From the NCBI GenBank assembly GCA_937934635.1, contig CALGZD010000163.1, positions 1 to 11,072 on the forward strand: a stretch of 11,072 bases of DNA, in the 5' to 3' direction. Under the pieces are notes generated by a model that worked only from the letters and a program-made list of their open reading frames with translations, was not told the DNA's origin and searched no databases. The stretch is from an uncultured Deinococcales bacterium (GTDB taxonomy: Bacteria > Deinococcota > Deinococci > Deinococcales > Trueperaceae). A program made the translations under genes and the position numbers. Positions 6,121 to 11,072 of the stretch are shown one piece after another (within the stretch, counting starts at the first letter, position 1; every line of letters starts with the position of its first letter).

Positions 6121-7873
6121 TTGGGTTTGGTTTAACTTTTTAACCCAACCACAGGCTACAAATTTATTTATACAATCACCTTCAATATTGCAGAAGATTT
6201 CTTTAGGAAATGCAAGTAGTAATTTATTACAAGCTAGAATTGGTGATGCATCTATTGCTGAACTTCCTCCTTTACCTGGCTTTTCAAGTCCACGTCAGAT
6301 AGAAGGTATTGAAGTTTTAGGAAATAACTCTGTTAGTGGTCCATCTCTTAGTAGAACAGCAACAGATAATCAGCTTGGTACTGGGGCAGGTTTACAAAAT
6401 ATAACTTCTCAAGATGCAGTTACTAACTTTGCAGATGCACCTGTAGAAGGTGGTCCTGCACCGCTATTACCAAGCGCACAAAGACAAAATATCGAAATTG
6501 CAGATTTGCCATTTTTAATTAATGCGCCACCTGCGCTAGCAGAGGATAGCGAAGAACAAATTGTGATTGCTGCACCATCTGGGCGATTAACAGTTAACCC
6601 TTTTGCACCTATCTACATAGATGAAGAAGTAGCACGTCCACAACGCAGTACTAGTAATGTTGCAACTGCTCCATCGCAGACTAGTACGGCATCTGCCAAT
6701 AGAACTAATCAAACAGCTACACGCTCATTAGGCAATTCAAATAATACAAGCCGTGCAGAGGCTGAAGTTGTTCAACCAAAAATTGAAATTGGTGCAGTAC
6801 CGACACCACGTCCGATATTGCCACCACCAAGCAGACAGAGTAACTTACCAGCTAGTTTTTCAAGTGAGTCTGTAGCTGTGAAGCCAAGCTTGTTGAGAGC
6901 ACCGATTCGTGCGTCTTACTACAAGCCGTCTGAAGTACCAGAGCCAGTTGTGCCAGAGCCAGTTGTGATTGAAGTACCAGCAGAGGTAGTCGAAGAAGTA
7001 GTGCGTGAACCTGTAACACTTGATAGAAGTCGTCTTACTGGTATTCGTTTACCAATCGCTGCTAGCTCACAGCCTAATGCTGGTGTGTCTACACGTGCTT
7101 ATAATTCATCAGATGATGCAAATGTTGCTAACTTACCTTCTGTAAGTCAAGCACCTGCGCAGCCAATAATTGGTTCAAACATAGCAGCACGTTTACCACA
7201 AACAGCAGGTGTGAGAGCCGCAGTTAGTGCGCCAAGTTTACAGCCTATTGGTTTAAGGCAAGCACAGCTTATTGGACGACGTAATGTACCTGTTGTAGAA
7301 GAGGAAATTGTTGAGGTTGAGGTGCCAGCAGAACCTGAGCTACGTCCAGTGCAAATTGCATTACGAGCGCCTGAGCCTGTAGCAGTGCCTGTTGTGCAAG
7401 CACCTGTTATTGAAACACCTGTAGTAGAAGAAGCGCCTGTTGAAGAAGAAGAGGTCGTTGTAGTTGAGGAGTCTCAAGAAGAGGCAAATGCTTTAGCAGC
7501 TCAAGAACAACAAGCAGTTAGCAGGCAGTCTTATATTGCTTCTATTTCAAGTACCTTGAATGTGGTCGAGCCTGAAGTTGAGCCAGTACAGATGGCTGTT
7601 GTAGCAGAGACTACAGAACAGGTTGGACTAGCAGAAGCTGTTGGTGCTTCTGTAGTTTCAGCATATGTGAGAGATAATAATCTTAGCTTCACGGGTGCTA
7701 TTTTAGGTCCAGTGAGTGTTGCTATTTTTGAAAGTCGTTTAGGGTCATTCCATGTACCTATTGGTGAAATGATTCCTGACACAGAGATTCGCTTGACAAA
7801 TGTTAAGCGTCATGAGGTTGAGTTAAGACAAGGATCTGAAAGTCAGATTATTTATTTGGATTTGGGGCAGTGA
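6047..7873 (+). CDS. pilW: PilW-like periplasmic bridge protein of the pilus operon
   Basis: Fills the slot that pilW has in Thermus and the lipoprotein gene pilP has in proteobacteria, linking the PilN/PilO pair to the PilQ secretin. 608 residues. A single membrane anchor lies at about 11-31 (ILRISVALSLLLLASWVWFNF, given as approximate span), with no lipobox cysteine. SGRLTVNPFAP (178-188) resembles the NPF motif of the PilP family. The middle is long and low in complexity, rich in Pro, Val, Ala and Glu with PEPVV repeats (298-307) and acidic Val/Glu runs (416-430, 455-480). The end (about 545-606) reads like a small beta domain with GPVSVAIF and IPDTEIRLTNV, similar in layout to the PilP C-terminal fold. 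I recall Thermus PilW as about half this length; the excess is linker. ATG 6062 is a possible later start. Name rests on position and domain layout. Confidence 0.75.
   Translation: MNVFGMTHTRILRISVALSLLLLASWVWFNFLTQPQATNLFIQSPSILQKISLGNASSNLLQARIGDASIAELPPLPGFSSPRQIEGIEVLGNNSVSGPSLSRTATDNQLGTGAGLQNITSQDAVTNFADAPVEGGPAPLLPSAQRQNIEIADLPFLINAPPALAEDSEEQIVIAAPSGRLTVNPFAPIYIDEEVARPQRSTSNVATAPSQTSTASANRTNQTATRSLGNSNNTSRAEAEVVQPKIEIGAVPTPRPILPPPSRQSNLPASFSSESVAVKPSLLRAPIRASYYKPSEVPEPVVPEPVVIEVPAEVVEEVVREPVTLDRSRLTGIRLPIAASSQPNAGVSTRAYNSSDDANVANLPSVSQAPAQPIIGSNIAARLPQTAGVRAAVSAPSLQPIGLRQAQLIGRRNVPVVEEEIVEVEVPAEPELRPVQIALRAPEPVAVPVVQAPVIETPVVEEAPVEEEEVVVVEESQEEANALAAQEQQAVSRQSYIASISSTLNVVEPEVEPVQMAVVAETTEQVGLAEAVGASVVSAYVRDNNLSFTGAILGPVSVAIFESRLGSFHVPIGEMIPDTEIRLTNVKRHEVELRQGSESQIIYLDLGQ
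6938..6967. repeat. Exact 15-bp tandem duplication in pilW
   Basis: CCAGAGCCAGTTGTG occurs twice without change. Read in the pilW frame it adds a repeated Pro-Glu-Pro-Val-Val unit to the periplasmic linker. Exact identity suggests a recent duplication. Confidence 0.95.
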
Positions 7874-7875
7874 TT

Positions 7876-9684
7876 ATGAAGAAACTATTGCAGTATAGTC
7901 AGCAATATAGCTATACCAGTGATACAGCACAGCTAGCAAGCAAAATGCGTGTAGCGATGCTGATGGTATTAGTTCTATTAGGAGTTGGGCTTAGTTTAGG
8001 GTTTAGTTTGAGCTTTGCTCAAGATGGTGGTAATGAGAATGGTACTGGGGTTGTTGCGTCGATGCCTTCAGGTATGCAAGCAGCAGTACCCACTAATATT
8101 GACACACAGTCGATCAGAGTGAGTGAGCTCGAGCCCTTACCAACAGATGCCAAGTATGATCAGGTTATTACCTTTAATACAGGCATAGCAGGTGCATCAT
8201 TACCTGTAATGATTGAAGCACTTGCCCACTCAGTTGGTTTGACGGCAGTTATTGAAGATGTACCGAATAAACAAGTTACTTATAATTTAGGTAAGAAGCC
8301 TTTCCGTCAAATTTGGCAAATCTTAATTTCGCTAAATGGCTTGGATTATCAGCTTTTATCTAATGATGTCATTATTGTAGGTACTGTTGATACGATTAGT
8401 CGTTTTAATGAACGAGAACCACAACCAGAAGTTGTTCAGGTGCCAGTACCAGAGCCAGTGCTCGAGCAGAGATTCTATAAGGTTTCTGGAGATACTGCTG
8501 AACTAGCAAATGCAGTTGCAACTGTAGCGCCAAATGCTACTGTTGCACCCTTCCCAACAATTCAAACTATTTCAGTACGAGCGTCTGAACAGGAACATTA
8601 TGCTATTGCAAATGCTCTAAAAGAGATTGATATTGTCAAAGAAGAACCTGTTGAAGTTGTTGAGGCTGCTCCTGAGCCAGTCGCTACCGAACCAGAAGTA
8701 AAAGAGCCAGTGGTGGTTTATGCTGAGACTGAGCAGCGTGTTTATCGTTTGTCAAACGCTGTAGCACCCGATATCGTGACTTTGCTACAACAATCTACTG
8801 AAGCACAAACGCCAGAAGTAGATGTACAAGCACAAAGCGAAGCAGGTATCGCAGTACCACCTGGCGCTTCGCTAGAAACACTTGAAGATGGTACGATATT
8901 TATTACGCCTAAAGTTAGTGTTGTTGCAGATGAGCGCACAAATAGCTTGGTTGTTCAAGCTACCGCAGAACAGCATCATGAATTTGTTGCCTTGATTCCT
9001 CAGCTTGATATTGCTCAAAAACAGGTGAATGTTCAAGTACGTATTCAAGAAATTAAGAAAAGTACTGTTAATAGCTGGGGCGTAGATTTAAGTGGGGGGT
9101 TTGGTAACTTTTCAGCAAATTTGCTTGATACAGGTTTGAATTTTGTTTTTGATGCACAACGTGCTATTTCAGGGCTTAATATTGGAGCAGTACTTGACAC
9201 CTATGAAACGCAAGGTTTGTCTCGTCGTGTTGACGATACAACGCTTACTGTTCTTGATAATGGTGAAGGTATCATGCAGTCTGGTGGTGTAATTACTGTT
9301 GTTGAGCGTAACACAGTTGGTGGCGATGGAGGAGACTTGAACTCTCTCGAAATCCCATATGGTGTGCAGATTAGTGTTAAACCAAGAATTGGTAACGATG
9401 GTCGTATTACAATGACTGTTCAAGCCAAAGTTGAAGATCTTCTCTCACCGCTTGATTCAACTGATATTCAGCGTTCAACAAATAGTGTTGAGTCACTTAT
9501 CAGTCTAGAGCCTGGACAAACTGTGCTTCTTGGGGGGCTTTTCCAAAACAAGTTTAAAGAAAATATACAAGGTACGCCAGTCTTAAGTAGCCTTCCTGTG
9601 ATTGGTTCAGCATTTAGTAAAACTACACTTGAAGAAGATGAAAGCGAGCTTCTTCTAATCGTAACAGCAAATGTGATTGAATAA
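7876..9684 (+). CDS. pilQ: Type IV pilus and DNA-uptake secretin PilQ
   Basis: Outer-membrane ring through which the pilus passes and, in Thermus, DNA is taken up. 602 residues from ATG 7876, which has GGGG at 7864-7867; GTG 7870 would overlap the pilW stop and add two residues. After a long polar n-region (about 25 residues) comes a hydrophobic signal core (about 28-46) ending SLSFA-QD, a likely cleavage site. Then follow an STN-like domain (about 95-170), an N-domain (about 198-253) and a third (about 286-376) that is split by a Gln/Pro-rich insert, joined by acidic PEPV linkers. The secretin core (about 380-602) has VLLGGLFQN, then GTPVLSSLPVIGSAFSK and ELLLIVTANVI. I recall Thermus PilQ as longer with more N-domains, so this one has a shorter periplasmic stack. 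A late ATG 7945 would remove the long n-region but lacks a ribosome site. Confidence 0.95.
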   Translation: MKKLLQYSQQYSYTSDTAQLASKMRVAMLMVLVLLGVGLSLGFSLSFAQDGGNENGTGVVASMPSGMQAAVPTNIDTQSIRVSELEPLPTDAKYDQVITFNTGIAGASLPVMIEALAHSVGLTAVIEDVPNKQVTYNLGKKPFRQIWQILISLNGLDYQLLSNDVIIVGTVDTISRFNEREPQPEVVQVPVPEPVLEQRFYKVSGDTAELANAVATVAPNATVAPFPTIQTISVRASEQEHYAIANALKEIDIVKEEPVEVVEAAPEPVATEPEVKEPVVVYAETEQRVYRLSNAVAPDIVTLLQQSTEAQTPEVDVQAQSEAGIAVPPGASLETLEDGTIFITPKVSVVADERTNSLVVQATAEQHHEFVALIPQLDIAQKQVNVQVRIQEIKKSTVNSWGVDLSGGFGNFSANLLDTGLNFVFDAQRAISGLNIGAVLDTYETQGLSRRVDDTTLTVLDNGEGIMQSGGVITVVERNTVGGDGGDLNSLEIPYGVQISVKPRIGNDGRITMTVQAKVEDLLSPLDSTDIQRSTNSVESLISLEPGQTVLLGGLFQNKFKENIQGTPVLSSLPVIGSAFSKTTLEEDESELLLIVTANVIE

Positions 9685-9710
9685 TACCGTGTTCGAAACT
9701 ATATGTAATA

Positions 9711-9738
9711 AGCAAATGAGTTAGGGCTATCATTTGCT
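9711..9738 (+). terminator. Inverted repeat after pilQ, possible terminator
   Basis: AGCAAATGA (9711-9719) is a perfect match to TCATTTGCT (9730-9738), with a short inner TAG/CTA pairing in the 10-base loop. It starts 27 bases after the pilQ stop, where the operon should end. The stem is A/T-rich and only a weak T-containing stretch follows, so it is not a classical intrinsic terminator. Confidence 0.4.
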
Positions 9739-9807
9739 CAACCATATTCTTAGCGTTTCCACGTAATATTGACCTATGCTAAATGAGTTCGTTCCTACTC
9801 GTTACGA

Positions 9808-9853
9808 AGCTCGCCGATTAACTGACTTAGGTCAGTTAATCGTGGAAGAGCTT
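9808..9853. repeat. Compound palindromic element, left copy
   Basis: CGATTAACTGAC (9815-9826) pairs perfectly with GTCAGTTAATCG (9831-9842) around TTAG. Farther out, AAGCTC (9808-9813) pairs with GAGCTT (9848-9853) across an unequal internal loop. An additional weaker pairing lies just before it (GAGTTCGT 9785-9792 with ACGAAGCTC 9804-9812, one extra base). Its right half, 9827-9853, recurs in reverse orientation at 10932-10958. It is probably a dispersed repeat; it could also act as a two-way terminator. Confidence 0.85.
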
Positions 9854-9890
9854 TCTGTATCTAATAATCTGTGAGTTACCTAGATATCTC

Positions 9891-9912
9891 CATAAAAATG
9901 ACATAAAAATGA
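9891..9912. repeat. Exact 11-bp tandem duplication
   Basis: CATAAAAATGA twice without change, in the spacer before the glycosyltransferase. Confidence 0.9.
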
Positions 9913-9985
9913 TATCAGACTAAACTACAGATATAACGGATATAAACGGAATTGGTATAAATTGGAAAAAATGTAGTTGTACTAA

Positions 9986-10000
9986 CTGGGCTTTGCCCAG
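9986..10000. repeat. G/C-rich hairpin CTGGGC-TTT-GCCCAG
   Basis: A perfect 6-bp stem with a 3-base loop, directly followed by ATATATCA and the 15-bp tandem repeats. It shares the design of the hairpin at 2451-2465. There is no T-run after it on either strand. Confidence 0.6.
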
Positions 10001-10045
10001 ATATATCACGCACAGATATATCACGCACAGTTATATCACGCACAG
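10001..10045. repeat. 15-bp tandem repeat, three copies
   Basis: Unit ATATATCACGCACAG at 10001-10015 and 10016-10030, with a third at 10031-10045 starting with T instead of A. The array ends 44 bases before the glycosyltransferase start, inside its likely promoter or leader zone. Spacing is contiguous with no spacers, so it is not a CRISPR array; it resembles iterons in form, but no replication gene is near. Confidence 0.95.
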
Positions 10046-10089
10046 ATTACTGACCAGCAAACTTGTAGTCGAATAAAGTAGACTCAAGT

Positions 10090-10860
10090 ATGTTGGTCAG
10101 TTTTATTATTGCGACAAAAAATCGACCTGAACGTCTTCGTAAAGCCTTAAGTTTTTTAAAGGGGCAAAGCTATCAACATTGGGAAGCTGTTGTTTGTGAC
10201 GATGGAGATGGTCGTGGATACTTTCTTGCACAAGAAGATTCAGATACACGGATTATAGGGGTTAAAAATGCTGGTATTGCACAAGTAGATGCACGAAATA
10301 CTGCGATTACTGTGGCAAAAGGCGAGTTGCTTGCACTACATGATGATGATGATTGGTGGGAAGATAGCAATCATCTGAGTACTGTGGTTGATGCTTTTTC
10401 CCAATCTGCCAGCTCTCAATCTGCCAGCTCCCAATCTGCCAGTAAAGATGCCATAAAAGAGGCACTGCTATGTAGTTATGGCTGGATGGTTACAGAAGAG
10501 AATGGTCAAGAGGTAGATAAAGAGTTATTTGCGTTTGATGCAACACCTAGCTCTTTGCTCAAAAACAATACAATTTTGACTTCAAGTATGGTTTATCCAA
10601 GACAGCTGCACCAAAAGCTTGGATTGTTTGATAGAGCTGTGGAAGGTTATTTTGATTGGGATTGGTCTTTACGGGTTACGCAGGCGGGATACCCATTGTT
10701 TGTAAATAAAAGTCCGAGCATTTGCTATTTAGTTCATGGGGCAAATGGATCACATAGTGTTGAAAGCGAACGAAGGCTGAGAAACTTTCAAGCTTTTAAG
10801 AATAAACATAATTTGGATATTCTGATTAAGAATCATGCCTCGTTATTGCAGGATGACTAA
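10090..10860 (+). CDS. Family 2 (GT-A fold) glycosyltransferase
   Basis: Predicted to move a sugar from a nucleotide-sugar donor to an unknown acceptor; soluble, with no membrane segment or signal peptide. 256 residues. The N-terminal SFIIATKNRPERL (4-16) is the classic GT2 opening. CDDG (36-39) binds the nucleotide, LHDDDDWW (83-90) carries the metal-binding DxD, and FDWDWSLRV (188-196) sits where the catalytic acidic residue of GT2 enzymes normally lies. Between the donor and acceptor halves is SQSAS repeated three times (104-118), a low-complexity loop. Start ATG 10090 lacks a clear Shine-Dalgarno, hinting at weak or leaderless translation. It is probably not part of the pil operon: 405 repeat-filled bases lie between. 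A role in surface polysaccharide or pilin glycosylation would be a guess from context only. Confidence 0.9.
   Translation: MLVSFIIATKNRPERLRKALSFLKGQSYQHWEAVVCDDGDGRGYFLAQEDSDTRIIGVKNAGIAQVDARNTAITVAKGELLALHDDDDWWEDSNHLSTVVDAFSQSASSQSASSQSASKDAIKEALLCSYGWMVTEENGQEVDKELFAFDATPSSLLKNNTILTSSMVYPRQLHQKLGLFDRAVEGYFDWDWSLRVTQAGYPLFVNKSPSICYLVHGANGSHSVESERRLRNFQAFKNKHNLDILIKNHASLLQDD
10399..10443. repeat. 15-bp tandem repeat inside the glycosyltransferase gene
   Basis: Three units of TCCCAATCTGCCAGC, the second with C to T at 10416 and the third ending in T. In frame they encode Ser-Gln-Ser-Ala-Ser three times. Copy-number change would lengthen or shorten a loop without breaking the frame. Confidence 0.95.
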
Positions 10861-10885
10861 AGATGTATGTATACGGGGTTTGCTA

Positions 10886-10918
10886 ACATTTTGCTAGCAG
10901 AATGTGAATCGCCACATT
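10886..10918. terminator. Overlapping hairpins after the glycosyltransferase
   Basis: ACATTTTGCT (10886-10895) pairs with AGCAGAATGT (10896-10905) apart from one mismatch, and AATGTG (10901-10906) can alternatively pair with CACATT (10913-10918). The two foldings exclude each other. They begin 26 bases after the stop. A mixed T-rich tract (TTATTCTCTTATTAT) follows the second hairpin, so a weak terminator is possible. Confidence 0.3.
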
Positions 10919-10931
10919 ATTCTCTTATTAT

Positions 10932-10958
10932 AAGCTCTTCCACGATTAACTGACCTAA
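10932..10958. repeat. Palindromic element, right copy (reverse orientation, half length)
   Basis: Reverse complement of 9827-9853, identical over 27 bases, with mismatches immediately at both ends. Only one arm of the left palindrome is present here. Together the two copies bracket the glycosyltransferase gene as inverted repeats about 1.1 kb apart. Confidence 0.9.
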
Positions 10959-11053
10959 TACCGAAGTGAATCATAAATGTCATAATTACCAATATGACGA
11001 TGTCTTTTAACTTCTTTGTCCTTCGGTTCTAATGACAACTTTCTTTGCTCATG

Positions 11054-11071
11054 GACTATGACGACTATGAC
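11054..11071. repeat. 9-bp tandem duplication at the window edge
   Basis: GACTATGAC twice, followed by a final T consistent with a non-matching or further unit; the window ends here, so copy number is unknown. Confidence 0.7.
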
Positions 11072-11072
11072 T

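Larger units (their letters stand above)
9685..10089. other. Repeat-rich spacer between pilQ and the glycosyltransferase
   Basis: No gene in any frame. In order it holds an inverted repeat just after pilQ (9711), a compound palindrome (9808-9853, possibly from 9785), an 11-bp tandem duplication (9891), two near-copies of TATAAACGGA (about 9932-9950), a G/C-rich hairpin (9986) and three 15-bp tandem repeats (10001-10045). I see no convincing promoter, though the A/T-rich segment with TATAAAT at 9956-9962 is a candidate -10 area. Confidence 0.7.

Noticed and set aside
10001..10045. CRISPR array or replication iterons
   Set aside because: Units are contiguous with no spacers and only 15 bp; there is no cas gene, no DnaA-box cluster and no replication gene.
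10090..10860. Assigning the glycosyltransferase to pilin glycosylation
   Set aside because: Only proximity to the pil operon supports it, across a 405-base repeat-rich gap; no specific family feature was seen.

Overview
The window reads as chromosome of a member of the Deinococcota (Deinococcus-Thermus phylum). The evidence is the gene order pilM-pilN-pilO-pilW-pilQ, with a PilW-like protein where proteobacteria have the PilP lipoprotein. The FtsH and PilM sequences also closely follow my recollection of their Thermus thermophilus counterparts (family knowledge, no search run). Base composition is low for that phylum, by eye about 40% G+C with A/T-rich spacers, which suggests an AT-rich, perhaps uncultured, branch.

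Layout, all genes on the plus strand. 2-268: C-terminal end of a sodium-dependent bicarbonate transporter (SbtA family). 408-2327: ftsH, membrane AAA protease. 2328-3273: a 946-base stretch with no confident gene, holding a hairpin, a 10-bp tandem repeat inside a possible 49-residue ORF, and a foldable leader just before pilM. 3274-9684: type IV pilus and DNA-uptake operon pilM, pilN, pilO, a puzzling roughly 200-base linker, pilW-like, pilQ, with overlapping start and stop codons at most junctions. 9685-10089: a spacer rich in inverted and tandem repeats. 10090-10860: family 2 glycosyltransferase. 10861-11072: spacer with a reverse-orientation copy of the palindromic element that precedes the glycosyltransferase.

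The pil proteins should form the trans-envelope alignment complex: cytoplasmic actin-like PilM bound to the PilN N-terminal INLLPKN peptide, the PilN/PilO inner-membrane pair, PilW bridging the periplasm, and PilQ as the outer-membrane secretin. In Thermus this apparatus serves both pili and natural transformation.

No new defence or mobile system is evident. The points most worth a second look are: (1) a 24-bp duplication between pilO and pilW whose base changes are all synonymous in one unannotated reading frame; (2) five copies of the palindrome GCTCGAGC in pil genes, reminiscent of a highly iterated palindrome; (3) a 27-nt inverted repeat bracketing the glycosyltransferase gene; (4) a large number of short tandem duplications in spacers and inside genes; (5) the structured pilM leader.
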